DNA of 64,000 bases from Halarcobacter anaerophilus (GCF_006459125.1 NZ_CP041070.1:1922001-1986000); one strand, 5' to 3'; shown: positions 1 to 9,705, counted from the stretch's first letter. The notes: generated from the sequence alone by a model not told the origin. Made by a program: numbers and translations.

Positions 1-2
1 AT

Positions 3-1484
3 AATGTTGAAAACCTTTTTGATTTAAAAAACAACAGAAGTGATTATAAAGAGTATATTCCAAACGACTACTCTAAATGGGACAAAAAAAAATTTACTCT
101 TAAATTGGCAAATCTAATAAAAGTTTTAAAAGATTTAGATAGCGATATTATAGCTTTACAAGAAGTTGAAAACAGAGAATTAATGCAGCTTCTTTTAAAA
201 AAACTTCCGAAATATAAATACTACAGCTTCTCAAAATATGAAAATGCTAGTGTAGGAATTGGCTTTTTAAGTAAAATCAAGATTATAAAAAATCAAGATT
301 TGAATATAAAATTTCCAAATAAAATATACAGACCTATTTTAGAAACAACTTTTAAAATAGATAATTACAAATTTAAAATTTTCAATAACCATTGGCCCTC
401 AAAAAGAGTTGCCGAAAGTTATAGAATAAAATATGCAAAAAAACTCTTTGATAGAGTAAATGAACTTCCCAAAGATTATGACTATATTCTTTTAGGAGAT
501 TTTAATTCAAATTATAATGAATTTGAGACCATATATTATGAAAAAAGATTGAATAATACTCAGGGAGTAACGGGAATAAATCAAGTTCTTAATACAACTG
601 TTGATAAAAAATATATCACTGTTGATGATATTTTAAGAAGAGACAAAAGAGTTCATTATAATCTTTGGCTTCAAGTAGATTATCCAAAAAGATTTTCAAC
701 CATATTTAGAGGAAACAAATATACTCCCGATAATATTATTTTATCCCCTGCTCTTTTTGATAATAAAAAACTCTCGTACAAACTAAACAGTTTCAAAGTT
801 TTTGCTCCCCAATATTTGTATAAAAACGGGAAAATAAACAGATGGCAAATAAAAGACGGTATTCACACGGGAAAAGGGTTTTCAGATCACCTTCCACTTA
901 CGGCAACCTTTAGCTCAAAAAAAGAGGATAAAAATCCTTTAAAAAAAATTCCCGAAAAAACTTTTAATAAAATCTCTGATTTTTATAACACGAACAAATT
1001 ACTAAAAGATGCGGATTTAAAAAATGTTGTAGTTATTTATAAAGATTCCAAAAGTGCAGTAATAAAACAAAAAAATGACAGAGCTATATATCTTTACAAC
1101 AATGTTGCAAAATTAAAAGAGGGGTACTCTTATGATTTAAGAGTCTCTCAAATAAAAGAGTTTTTTGGATTAAAAGAGATAAAAAAGTTTAAAATACTTG
1201 AAAAAAATAAAAAAATTCCTGATTATAAAAAACTCTATTTAGAGGGCAAAGATATTGATATTTTAGATTTAAAATATCAAAATGAAATCGTAACGAACAT
1301 ACAAGGAGTTTATAAAAACAAAAAACTCCTTTTTAACAATAAAGAGATAAAACTCTACTTTAGAAAAAAGAGTATTAACCCAAAAGAGGGAAGTTTTATA
1401 AAAATAAAAAGAGCACAAATCGGTTTTTTTAAAAACAGTGCTCAATTAGTAATTCATAAAAAAAGTGATATAGATGTTAATTAA
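3..1484 (+). CDS. Endonuclease/exonuclease/phosphatase family protein, 5' end cut by window edge
   Basis: Metal-dependent phosphodiesterase of the EEP (DNase I-like) superfamily, probably a nuclease. A TTG at 105 could start the protein, but the frame is open to the window edge and encodes the conserved first strand NVENLFD right at its beginning, so the true start lies upstream. Other family motifs are in order: QEVE (Mg2+-binding Glu), NNHWPS, GDFN and FSDHLP. About 190 residues follow the catalytic domain; they are Lys-rich and beta-strand-like and could be an OB-type nucleic-acid-binding domain (inference). It overlaps murJ by 11 bp, so the two are probably co-transcribed. Whether it has a signal peptide cannot be seen. 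The family is certain; the substrate is not. Confidence 0.85.
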   Translation, partial: NVENLFDLKNNRSDYKEYIPNDYSKWDKKKFTLKLANLIKVLKDLDSDIIALQEVENRELMQLLLKKLPKYKYYSFSKYENASVGIGFLSKIKIIKNQDLNIKFPNKIYRPILETTFKIDNYKFKIFNNHWPSKRVAESYRIKYAKKLFDRVNELPKDYDYILLGDFNSNYNEFETIYYEKRLNNTQGVTGINQVLNTTVDKKYITVDDILRRDKRVHYNLWLQVDYPKRFSTIFRGNKYTPDNIILSPALFDNKKLSYKLNSFKVFAPQYLYKNGKINRWQIKDGIHTGKGFSDHLPLTATFSSKKEDKNPLKKIPEKTFNKISDFYNTNKLLKDADLKNVVVIYKDSKSAVIKQKNDRAIYLYNNVAKLKEGYSYDLRVSQIKEFFGLKEIKKFKILEKNKKIPDYKKLYLEGKDIDILDLKYQNEIVTNIQGVYKNKKLLFNNKEIKLYFRKKSINPKEGSFIKIKRAQIGFFKNSAQLVIHKKSDIDVN

Positions 1485-2775
1485 ATCAATTTTTACAAAC
1501 AGCAGCGGTATTTTATTATCAAGAATTTTAGGATTTTTAAGAGATCTTCTAACAGCTTCGATTTTAGGAGCAAATATCTACTCCGATATCTTTTTTGTAG
1601 CTTTTAAGTTGCCCAATCTTTTTAGAAGAGTATTTGCAGAAGGAGCTTTTACCCAAGCTTTTATGCCCTCTTATGCAAAATCAAAATATAAAATCAGATT
1701 CTCTTCTCTTATATTTTTACAGTTAATCTCTTTTTTGATAATCTTATCTTTGTTTGTAACTCTTTTTTCTTCTTTGATAACAAAAGCAATTGCCTTTGGT
1801 TTTGATAAAGAGACTATAGATTTAGCTTCTCCTCTTGTAGCTATAAATTTTTATTATCTCCCTTTGATTTTTATAGTTACTTTTATGGCAGCATTACTTC
1901 AATATAAAAACCATTTTGCAACAACGGCTTATTCAACGGCACTTCTAAATCTAAGTTTAATTGCAGCTTTACTAATCTCCAAAAATTTAGATAAATATGA
2001 AATTACCTTTTATCTTTCATATGCCGTATTAATAGGCGGTGTTTTACAAATAATTGCCCACTTAATTGCTATAAAAAAACATAATTTATGTAAAATTTTT
2101 ACTCTAAAAAAACATAAGAAAAAAGAAGAAAACAGATTTTACAAAAACTTTTTCGCAGCCACGGTAGGAAGTTCAACGGCACATATTTCAGCTTTTTTAG
2201 ATACTTGGCTTGCCTCTTTTTTAGTTACAGGCTCAATCTCTTATTTATATTATGCAAACAGGGTTTTTCAGCTTCCTTTGGCACTTTTTGCAATAGCTAC
2301 TTCAGTTGCTTTGTTTCCTATGATTTCAAGAGCAATAAAAAATAAAAATGAAAAAAGAGCTTTATATCTGATGAAAAAATCATCTTTGATTCTTTTTTCT
2401 CTTTTGTCTCTTGCTACACTTATAGGAATTGTTTTTAGTAAAGAGATTATCTGGCTTTTATTTGAAAGAGGAGCTTTTGATTCAAAAGATACGGCAAATA
2501 CCTCATTGGTTTTAACCATGTATTTAATCGGATTGATTCCTTACGGTCTAGCTAAAATTTTTTCTCTTTGGTTATATGCAAATGAAATGCAGTTTCTAGC
2601 AGCAAAAATATCAATGAAAGCTTTAGGAGCAAATATAGTTTTTTCTCTATTGCTAATCTCACCTTTTGGAGCTTCAGGATTAGCTTTTGCAAGCACTTTA
2701 AGCGGATTTATTCTTTTCTTTTTAACCCTAAAGTCTTTTGGTTTCAAAAGAGTAAAATCTCTGTATTTTATGTAA
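1474..2775 (+). CDS. murJ: Lipid II flippase MurJ (MviN family)
   Basis: Flips the peptidoglycan precursor lipid II across the inner membrane (MOP superfamily). The N-terminus is diagnostic: SRILGFLRDLLTASILG, followed by FKLPNLFRRVFAEGAFTQAF, with the charged residues that line the cavity. Hydrophobic segments continue to the end. At 433 residues it is shorter than most MurJ proteins (usually about 460-520), and the sequence stops soon after the twelfth-helix region, so helices 13-14 are probably missing. The gene starts inside the end of the upstream nuclease gene. Confidence 0.93.
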   Translation: MLIKSIFTNSSGILLSRILGFLRDLLTASILGANIYSDIFFVAFKLPNLFRRVFAEGAFTQAFMPSYAKSKYKIRFSSLIFLQLISFLIILSLFVTLFSSLITKAIAFGFDKETIDLASPLVAINFYYLPLIFIVTFMAALLQYKNHFATTAYSTALLNLSLIAALLISKNLDKYEITFYLSYAVLIGGVLQIIAHLIAIKKHNLCKIFTLKKHKKKEENRFYKNFFAATVGSSTAHISAFLDTWLASFLVTGSISYLYYANRVFQLPLALFAIATSVALFPMISRAIKNKNEKRALYLMKKSSLILFSLLSLATLIGIVFSKEIIWLLFERGAFDSKDTANTSLVLTMYLIGLIPYGLAKIFSLWLYANEMQFLAAKISMKALGANIVFSLLLISPFGASGLAFASTLSGFILFFLTLKSFGFKRVKSLYFM

Positions 2776-2817
2776 ATTTAGATAAAATGCCATCTTCAAT
2801 AAAAAAATAGGATAGAA

Positions 2818-4527
2818 ATGAGAGACTTTTTTAAATATTACATGCCCTTTTATAAGAATTACAAATTAAAAATTTTTTATGCATTTATAGGTATTGTATT
2901 AGTAGCAGGAGGAAGCGGAGGATTAGCTTATATAGTTAAACCTTTGTTAGATGAAGTCTTTATTGCAAAAGACCAGCAAATGCTTTATATCGTTCCTGTA
3001 CTTCTAATTTTAGTTCAATCGGCACAAGGTTTCGGGAAATATATCCAAGTCTATTATGTATCATATATAGGACAAGATATTATCAGAATTACAAGAGACA
3101 GACTTCTTGCTCATATTCTTACTTTGGATATAGCCTTTTTTCAAAAAAAACACGGAGGAGAATTAATATCAAGAATTACAAATGATATTAATAAAATCCA
3201 ATCGGCAGTATCAAGTCAAATTGCAGGTTTTATAAGAGAAATATTAACAATAGTTGCCCTAATCGGTGTTGTAATCTACCAAAGTGCAGAGCTTGCTTTT
3301 TATGGACTTATTGTTATGCCTCTTGCTATTTACCCCCTCTCTGTTTTAGCAAAAAAAATGAAAAAATTATCATTTAAATCTCAAGAGAGTGCCTCTGATA
3401 TTACTTCTCATTTAAGTGAAACTTTTAATAATGTTGAAATTATAAAAGCAAACTGTACGGAAAAAATCGAACTTGAAAAATTTGAAAAACATAACAGCCG
3501 TTTTTTTAATATAAATATAAAAGCCGTTAAAACTTCTGAATTAACCTCTCCTATAATGGAGCTTTTAGGTGCTATTGCAGCTGCACTTGTTATTATTTAC
3601 GGAGGTTCGAAAGTTATAAATGCGGAACTCACAACAGGTGCATTTATGTCTTTTATAGCAGCTTTATTTATGCTTTATACTCCACTAAAAAGAATTTCAG
3701 GGATATATAATCAACTTCAAAGTGCAATTGCAGCTCATGAAAGAGTGCTTTCAGTATATGCCATAAACCCTACTATACTTACAGGAGATAAAAATTTTCC
3801 TAAAAATATAGAAAAAATCGAGTTTAAAGACGTGATGCTTAAATACAATGATTTAGTTGCTTTAAAACATATCAACCTTACGGCAATAAAAGGTGAAAAA
3901 GTTGCTTTAGTAGGAGACAGCGGCGGTGGAAAATCTTCACTTATAAATCTTTTAATCAGATTTTACGATACAAATGAAGGTAAAATACTCTTTAATGATA
4001 TAGATTTAAAAAATATAGATATTAAATCTTTAAGAAACAATATCTCAGTAGTAACCCAAAGAGTCTATATTTTCAACGATTCTGTTGCTTCAAATGTTGC
4101 ATATGGGTATGAAATAGATGAACAAAGAGTAATAAAAGCTTTAAAACAATCCCATGCTTATGATTTTGTTTCAAAGATGCCTGAAGGTATTTACAGCAAA
4201 TTAGATGAATTTGGAACAAATTTAAGCGGAGGTCAAAGACAAAGAATTGCCATTGCAAGAGCTTTATATAAAAATCCTCATGTTTTAATACTTGATGAAG
4301 CAACATCAGCACTTGATAATGAAAGCGAATCGATTATTTCAGATGTAATTGATGAAGTAAGTAAAGATAGAATAACTTTCGTAATAGCCCATAGATTGAG
4401 CACTATTAAAAATGCAGATAAAATCGCCGTATTCAAAAAAGGCGAAATAGTTTGCATTGATAAAGAAGAAAATCTACTAAAAAATTGTTTAGAATATCAA
4501 AGATTATACAACCTTGCAAACATATAA
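2818..4527 (+). CDS. MsbA-like ABC exporter (fused membrane and ATPase domains)
   Basis: Half-size ABC exporter of 569 residues that should act as a homodimer in the inner membrane. In Campylobacterota such proteins are usually annotated as MsbA, the lipid A-core flippase. The N-terminal ~310 residues form the six-helix transmembrane domain. The ATPase domain follows with Walker A GDSGGGKSS (about residues 367-375), signature LSGGQRQR (about 469), Walker B VLILDEATSALD and the H-loop IAHRLST. An SD-like AGGAT precedes the ATG, and a TAGATAAAAT -10-like element lies in the 42-bp gap after murJ. Neighbouring murJ fits an envelope role, but a peptide or drug substrate is not excluded. Confidence 0.85.
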   Translation: MRDFFKYYMPFYKNYKLKIFYAFIGIVLVAGGSGGLAYIVKPLLDEVFIAKDQQMLYIVPVLLILVQSAQGFGKYIQVYYVSYIGQDIIRITRDRLLAHILTLDIAFFQKKHGGELISRITNDINKIQSAVSSQIAGFIREILTIVALIGVVIYQSAELAFYGLIVMPLAIYPLSVLAKKMKKLSFKSQESASDITSHLSETFNNVEIIKANCTEKIELEKFEKHNSRFFNINIKAVKTSELTSPIMELLGAIAAALVIIYGGSKVINAELTTGAFMSFIAALFMLYTPLKRISGIYNQLQSAIAAHERVLSVYAINPTILTGDKNFPKNIEKIEFKDVMLKYNDLVALKHINLTAIKGEKVALVGDSGGGKSSLINLLIRFYDTNEGKILFNDIDLKNIDIKSLRNNISVVTQRVYIFNDSVASNVAYGYEIDEQRVIKALKQSHAYDFVSKMPEGIYSKLDEFGTNLSGGQRQRIAIARALYKNPHVLILDEATSALDNESESIISDVIDEVSKDRITFVIAHRLSTIKNADKIAVFKKGEIVCIDKEENLLKNCLEYQRLYNLANI

Positions 4528-4597
4528 TCTTTTTGACATTAACTTTTTTTCAATAGTTTTTAGATAAAATATTAAAATTTTTTGATAAAGGATCTCT

Positions 4598-5656
4598 TTG
4601 TTTAGTTACAAAACATTAAAAAAAGGACTTTTTTTATTTCACCCCGAAACTGCACATAATCTTGCGGAAACTGCACTTAGATTATTGCCTAAATGTAGAT
4701 TACTAAATAATTATCTGGTAAATAGAAACTTTATTATGGATCCTAAATTAAATCAAGAAATATACGGAATAAAATTTCCTAATCCCGTGGGTTTGGCTGC
4801 CGGGTTTGATAAAAATGCTACAATGATAAAATCAATGATGGCATTAGGGTTTGGTTTTACGGAAATAGGAACAATGACTCCAAGACCTCAAGATGGAAAT
4901 CCAAAACCAAGAATGTTTAGATATCCGAAATTAAATTCTGTTCAAAATGCAATGGGATTTAACAATAAAGGCTCTTCTCAAGTATTAATGAATTTAAAAA
5001 AAGTTTACCCTTTTTCTATTCCAATCGGAGCAAATATAGGGAAAAATAAAACAACTTCAGAAGAGTTTGCACTACAAGATTATAAAATATTAATTAGAAA
5101 ATTTGAATCTTTTAGTGATTATTTAGTAATAAATATCTCTAGTCCAAATACGCCGAATCTAAGAGATTTGCAAAATGAAAAATTTATCACCGAACTTTTT
5201 TCTATGGCAAAAGAGTTAACGAGTAAACCTATTTTCCTAAAAATTGCTCCTGATATGGAAACTAATGCTGCAGTTGAACTTTGTAAAACGGCAGTAGAAG
5301 CAGGAGCTTCGGGAATTATTGCTACAAATACAACCATTGATTACTCTTTGGTTCCAAATGCACAAGATTTCGGTGGACTAAGCGGTGCTTGCTTAAAAGA
5401 AAAATCTTATGAAATGTTTAAAGCAATAGCAAAAGAGCTTTACGGTAAAACAGTTTTAATCTCCGTAGGCGGGATTTCAGATGCAGATGAAGCATATAAA
5501 AGACTTAAAGCAGGTGCTTCATTGATTCAAGCTTATACGGGAATGATTTTTGAAGGACCTTCAATGGTGAAAAACATCAATGAAGGAGTGTTAGAACTTA
5601 TGAAAAAAGAGGGTTTTAACAATATATCTGAAGTTATAGGTTCAGATTTAAAATAA
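4598..5656 (+). CDS. pyrD: Dihydroorotate dehydrogenase (quinone), class 2
   Basis: Fourth step of de novo pyrimidine synthesis: oxidises dihydroorotate to orotate and passes electrons to quinone at the inner membrane. Class 2 is shown by the N-terminal amphipathic extension (KGLFLFHPETAHNLAE) and by the serine base in NISSPNTPNLRDLQ. FMN-site motifs NPVGLAAGFDKN, GTMTPRPQDGNPKPR, NAMGFNNKG and SVGGI are present. The start is TTG at 4598, 5 bp after an AAAGGAT Shine-Dalgarno; no better ATG precedes the conserved N-terminus. A TAGATAAAAT -10-like box lies upstream. Family length (352 aa) is normal. Confidence 0.96.
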   Translation: MFSYKTLKKGLFLFHPETAHNLAETALRLLPKCRLLNNYLVNRNFIMDPKLNQEIYGIKFPNPVGLAAGFDKNATMIKSMMALGFGFTEIGTMTPRPQDGNPKPRMFRYPKLNSVQNAMGFNNKGSSQVLMNLKKVYPFSIPIGANIGKNKTTSEEFALQDYKILIRKFESFSDYLVINISSPNTPNLRDLQNEKFITELFSMAKELTSKPIFLKIAPDMETNAAVELCKTAVEAGASGIIATNTTIDYSLVPNAQDFGGLSGACLKEKSYEMFKAIAKELYGKTVLISVGGISDADEAYKRLKAGASLIQAYTGMIFEGPSMVKNINEGVLELMKKEGFNNISEVIGSDLK

Positions 5657-5666
5657 AGAATAAATA

Positions 5667-7010
5667 ATGAATTATGCAAAAAATATAAATAAAATGAAAA
5701 TTTTCATTTTCTATTTTTCATTTTTCATTTTATCAGCGGGAGTTTTAATGGGTCAAAGTTTACCAAAATATTATACTGAAACTTTAGAGAACGGATTAAA
5801 AGTTGTTGCAATTCCTATGGATAACGGTTCAAATGTAGTTTCTACAAATATTTTTTACAATGTGGGAAGTAGAAATGAAACTATGGGAAAATCAGGAATT
5901 GCTCATATGTTAGAACACCTAAACTTTAAATCTACAAAAAATTTAAAAGCCGGTGAATTTGATGAAATAGTAAAAAGTTTCGGTGGAGTAAATAATGCTT
6001 CGACCTCTTTTGACTATACGAAGTATTATATTAAATCTAGCTCTAAAAATATGGATGAATCTTTAAAACTTTTTGCGGATTTAATGGAAAATCTTACTTT
6101 AAAAGATGAAGAGTTTCAACCCGAACGTGATGTTGTAGCAGAAGAGAGAAGATGGAGAACAGATAACAATCCAATGGGATATTTACAATATAGACTTTTT
6201 AACAACAGCTATATTTATCATCCCTACCACTGGACTCCAATCGGTTTTACATCTGATATAAAAACTTGGACTATAAATGATATTAGAGATTTTCACTCTA
6301 CTTTTTATCAACCTAAAAATGCAGTTGTCGTTGTAGCAGGAGATATTACAAAAGAGAAAGTTTTTGATTCAACAAAAAAATATTTTAAAGAGATAAAAAA
6401 CGAAAAAGCAATTCCTACCGTTCATACTGTTGAACCAAAACAAGACGGAGAAAAAAATCTTGTAGTCTATAAAGACACGCAAGTTCAAATGCTGGCAATC
6501 TCATATCATATTCCAAATTATGAAGATAAAGACCAAGTAGCATTATCGGCTTTAAGTGAACTATTAAGCTCGGGAAAAAGTTCATATCTTCAAAAAGAGT
6601 TAGTAGATAAAAAAAGATTGGTAAACTCTATTTACGCATATAATATGGAATTAACGGATCCCGGAGTTTTTATCTTTATGGCTGTTTGCAATGAGAATGT
6701 AAAAGCAAAAGATGTTAAAAAAGAGATTGATTTAATAATAAAAAATATTAAAGCGGGAAAAGTAAGTAAAAAAGATATTGAAAAAATAAAAATAAATACA
6801 AAAGCCGATTTTATTTTCTCTCTTGAAAATTCAAGTTCGGTTGCCTCTTTATACGGAAGCTATTTTGTAAGAGGAAATATCAAACCCCTTTTTGAATATG
6901 AACAAAAAGTGGAAAAACTTACAAAAGATGATATTATTAATGTTGCAAAAAAATATTTAAATAAAGAGAATTCGACAACAGTAATTTTAAAGAAGAGGAA
7001 AAGTGAATAA
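5667..7010 (+). CDS. M16-family zinc metallopeptidase, exported
   Basis: Insulinase-family (pitrilysin) peptidase. The inverted zinc motif HxxEH is at H80-M-L-E-H84, and the third ligand is E160 in VVAEERRWR, the expected ~75-residue spacing. The C-terminal half carries the inactive-like second M16 domain. An N-terminal hydrophobic stretch (KIFIFYFSFFILSAGVLMGQ) suggests a signal peptide and periplasmic location. An alternative ATG at 5694 would give a shorter, more typical n-region. Its stop overlaps the globin start (TAATG), so the two are translationally coupled. The order peptidase-(globin)-dapA recalls the peptidase-dapA order found in Campylobacter. Confidence 0.9.
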   Translation: MNYAKNINKMKIFIFYFSFFILSAGVLMGQSLPKYYTETLENGLKVVAIPMDNGSNVVSTNIFYNVGSRNETMGKSGIAHMLEHLNFKSTKNLKAGEFDEIVKSFGGVNNASTSFDYTKYYIKSSSKNMDESLKLFADLMENLTLKDEEFQPERDVVAEERRWRTDNNPMGYLQYRLFNNSYIYHPYHWTPIGFTSDIKTWTINDIRDFHSTFYQPKNAVVVVAGDITKEKVFDSTKKYFKEIKNEKAIPTVHTVEPKQDGEKNLVVYKDTQVQMLAISYHIPNYEDKDQVALSALSELLSSGKSSYLQKELVDKKRLVNSIYAYNMELTDPGVFIFMAVCNENVKAKDVKKEIDLIIKNIKAGKVSKKDIEKIKINTKADFIFSLENSSSVASLYGSYFVRGNIKPLFEYEQKVEKLTKDDIINVAKKYLNKENSTTVILKKRKSE

Positions 7011-7474
7011 TGGAATACAAAATTACAAAAACAAAATTTGGAGAAAGGCCCGATTATGAACTTCCCAAGCCCATATTTCTTGAAGAGATGGGTGAAGAGG
7101 GTTTGGTAAAGCTTTTTGACAAATTTTATGATTTGCTAGCAGATAGCGATATCGGTAATTTTTTTCCGCAAGATGAAGAAGAATTGAAAAAAGTAAAAGC
7201 ACATAACGTTAAATTTTTTATTGAAGCTTGCGGAGGAGAAAACTATTATTCTCAAACAGTAGGACACTTTGATATGATCAAAGCCCACGAACCTTTTTCA
7301 ATCACTGAAAAAGCAAGAACAGAATGGCTTGGCTGTATGGAAGAAGTTTTAAAAGAGTTTGATATTTCAGATGAAGCAAAGCAAAGCTTCTGGGAATATT
7401 TGGAAACTTTTTCAAAACATACTGTAAATGTAGATACTGGTTTAAAATTGCCCGAAGATATAGTAAAAATTTAA
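7010..7474 (+). CDS. Truncated globin (2/2 haemoglobin), probably group II
   Basis: Small cytoplasmic haem protein (154 aa) that likely handles O2 or NO. Visible family residues: Tyr40 in FDKFYDLL (B10 position), the GGENYYSQTVGHF segment, the proximal His93 in KAHEPFSI (F8) and Trp106 in RTEWLGCM (G8), which is typical of groups II and III. The 20 residues before the globin fold (ERPDYELPKP) are an N-terminal extension. It overlaps the peptidase stop by one base and sits 22 bp before dapA, so it is expressed with housekeeping genes rather than from an obvious nitrosative-stress promoter. Group assignment is by eye. Confidence 0.85.
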   Translation: MEYKITKTKFGERPDYELPKPIFLEEMGEEGLVKLFDKFYDLLADSDIGNFFPQDEEELKKVKAHNVKFFIEACGGENYYSQTVGHFDMIKAHEPFSITEKARTEWLGCMEEVLKEFDISDEAKQSFWEYLETFSKHTVNVDTGLKLPEDIVKI

Positions 7475-7496
7475 ATAGAAAAAAGGAAAAGATAAT

Positions 7497-8384
7497 ATGG
7501 AGATTATTACAGGTGCGATGACCGCACTTATTACCCCATTTAAAAATGGAAAATTAGATACATTAAAATATGAAGAATTGATAAAAAGACAAATTGCACA
7601 AGGAATTGATGCTGTTGTTCCTGTAGGAACTACAGGAGAGAGTGCCACTTTATCTGTTGAAGAAGATAAAGAGTGTATAGAAATTGCAGTAGCAACATGT
7701 AAAGGTACAGGCGTAAAAGTAATTGCCGGTGCAGGTTCAAATGCGACCCATGAAGCTTGTAATATAGCAAAACATGCTCAATCTGTAGGAGCAGACGGAC
7801 TTTTATCAGTAGCTCCATACTATAATAAACCTTCTCAAGAAGGAATTTATCAACACTATAAACAAATTGCACAATCTGTAGAAATTCCTTTTATCTTATA
7901 CAATGTACCTGGAAGAACAGGTTCGGATATTTGTGCCGATACTGCAATTAGACTATATGATGATGTAAAAAATATTTATGCAATAAAAGAGGCAACAGGA
8001 TCAATGGAAAGATCTGTTGAATTATCTTCAAGAAGACCTGAACTATGTGTATTTTCAGGTGATGATGCAATTGATTTTCCTATGCTTGCAAATGGAGCAA
8101 AAGGAATTATCTCGGTTACTGCAAATCTTCTTCCAAATATGAAATCAAAACTTGTTCACTCTGTTTTTGAAGGAGATTACGAAACGGCAAGAGAGATAAA
8201 CAATAACTTATTTCAATTAAATAATACGCTTTTTATAGAACCAAATCCTATTCCTATAAAAGCAGCTATGTATTTAGCAGGGCTATTAGATACTTTAGAG
8301 TATAGACTGCCTTTAACTGCTCCAAGTGCAGAAACAATGAAAAAACTTGAAAATGTATTAAAAAATTATGAGGTGATTAAATAA
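7497..8384 (+). CDS. dapA: 4-hydroxy-tetrahydrodipicolinate synthase
   Basis: Condenses pyruvate with aspartate semialdehyde, the first committed step to lysine and meso-diaminopimelate for the cell wall. Key residues are visible: TTGE near residue 44, the catalytic Tyr in FILYNVPGRTG, and the Schiff-base Lys in YAIKEATGSM. Length (295 aa) is normal for a class I aldolase of this family. SD AAAGGAAAAG precedes the ATG. Its last base overlaps the start of the reductase gene (TAATG). Confidence 0.97.
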   Translation: MEIITGAMTALITPFKNGKLDTLKYEELIKRQIAQGIDAVVPVGTTGESATLSVEEDKECIEIAVATCKGTGVKVIAGAGSNATHEACNIAKHAQSVGADGLLSVAPYYNKPSQEGIYQHYKQIAQSVEIPFILYNVPGRTGSDICADTAIRLYDDVKNIYAIKEATGSMERSVELSSRRPELCVFSGDDAIDFPMLANGAKGIISVTANLLPNMKSKLVHSVFEGDYETAREINNNLFQLNNTLFIEPNPIPIKAAMYLAGLLDTLEYRLPLTAPSAETMKKLENVLKNYEVIK

Positions 8385-9163
8385 TGAATGATTTTATGAA
8401 AGGGAAAACATTAGTTATTAGTGGAGGAACTAAAGGTATTGGTAAAGAGTGTGTTTATAAATTTGCAAGTAATGGTGTTAATGTGGCTTTTACTTATAAT
8501 TCAAATGCTCAAATTGCTGAAGATATATGTAAAGATGTAGAAGAGAAATTCGGTGTAAAATGTAAAGCTTATGCTTTTAATATTTTAGAACCTGAAAAAT
8601 ATAAAGAACTCTTTTTAGAAATTGACAAAGATTTCGACAGAATTGACTTTTTTATCTCTAATGCAATGATTTACGGTAGAGCCGTTGTAGGCGGATACGG
8701 TAAATTTATGAAGCTAAAACCAAGAGGATTAAACAATATCTATACTGCTACTGTTAATGCTTTTGTTTGCGGAGCACAACAAGCGGCAAAAAGAATGGAA
8801 AAAATCGGTGGAGGATCAATCCTTTCTCTAAGTTCTACAGGAAATCTAGTATATATTGAAAACTATGCGGGACATGGGACAAATAAAGCCGCAGTAGAAG
8901 CAATGGTTAGATATGCTGCAACAGAACTTGGTTCAATGGGGATTAGGGTTAATGCCGTTTCAGGCGGTCCGATTGATACAGATGCTTTAAAAGCATTTAC
9001 AAACTATGAAGAGGTAAAAGCAAAAACTGCTGAATACTCTCCTCTTAATAGAATAGGACAACCTCAAGATTTAGCTCAATCTTGTTTCTTCTTATGTACA
9101 CAAGATGCTTCTTGGATTACAGGTCACACATTAATTGTTGATGGTGGGACAACATTCAAATAA
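8384..9163 (+). CDS. FabL-like enoyl-ACP reductase (SDR family)
   Basis: NAD(P)H-dependent short-chain dehydrogenase. The cofactor loop is GGTKGIG (residues 14-20). The catalytic pair is Tyr161 and Lys168 (YAGHGTNK), a Tyr-x6-Lys spacing. That spacing marks enoyl-ACP reductases (FabI, FabL) and not ordinary SDRs, which have Tyr-x3-Lys. The C-terminus (GHTLIVDGG) is typical. I therefore favour the last reduction step of fatty-acid elongation over the 'hydroxysteroid dehydrogenase' label often given to such genes. Coupled to dapA and to pgsA by one-base overlaps, in keeping with lipid synthesis. Confidence 0.83.
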   Translation: MNDFMKGKTLVISGGTKGIGKECVYKFASNGVNVAFTYNSNAQIAEDICKDVEEKFGVKCKAYAFNILEPEKYKELFLEIDKDFDRIDFFISNAMIYGRAVVGGYGKFMKLKPRGLNNIYTATVNAFVCGAQQAAKRMEKIGGGSILSLSSTGNLVYIENYAGHGTNKAAVEAMVRYAATELGSMGIRVNAVSGGPIDTDALKAFTNYEEVKAKTAEYSPLNRIGQPQDLAQSCFFLCTQDASWITGHTLIVDGGTTFK

Positions 9164-9705
9164 TGAAAAAACCTCTAAATCTCCCAAACTCTTTGGCACT
9201 TTTCAGAGTGGCATTAACTCCGTTAATGTTACTCTTTCTAATAGAAAGAGATGCAGCATTTTTTCAAAGTTGGCATGTAAGCTGGCTTGATTATTTTGCC
9301 GGCTTAATATTCGTAATAGCTTCAGTTACGGATTTCTTCGACGGATATATTGCAAGAAGCTGGAATCAAATGACCAAGCTAGGAGCAATTTTAGATCCAC
9401 TTGCCGATAAAATGCTTATGCTAGCAGGCTTTTTAGGTCTTATGGTAATTGACAGAGCCTCAGGATGGGCAATATTTTTAATCCTTTCACGAGAATTTTT
9501 TATCACAGGATTAAGAGTAGTTGCCGTTGCAGAAGGCAAAAGTGTTGCTTCTACAATGGCAGGTAAAGTAAAAACTGTTTTTCAAATGATAGCAATAGGT
9601 TTTCTAATAATGAATTGGCCTTTTGCAACAACTCTTTTATGGGTAGCTGTTATTTTAACTCTGTATTCAGGGTATGAATATCTAAGAGACTACTTTAAAA
9701 TATAA
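9163..9705 (+). CDS. pgsA: CDP-diacylglycerol-glycerol-3-phosphate 3-phosphatidyltransferase
   Basis: Makes phosphatidylglycerol phosphate in the inner membrane. The CDP-alcohol phosphotransferase signature D-G-x2-A-R-x8-G-x3-D-x3-D is complete in DGYIARSWNQMTKLG followed by AILDPLADK. Several hydrophobic helices follow. Length (180 aa) is usual. It starts on the last base of the upstream reductase gene and ends 9 bp before rseP, so it is part of the same operon. Confidence 0.95.
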   Translation: MKKPLNLPNSLALFRVALTPLMLLFLIERDAAFFQSWHVSWLDYFAGLIFVIASVTDFFDGYIARSWNQMTKLGAILDPLADKMLMLAGFLGLMVIDRASGWAIFLILSREFFITGLRVVAVAEGKSVASTMAGKVKTVFQMIAIGFLIMNWPFATTLLWVAVILTLYSGYEYLRDYFKI

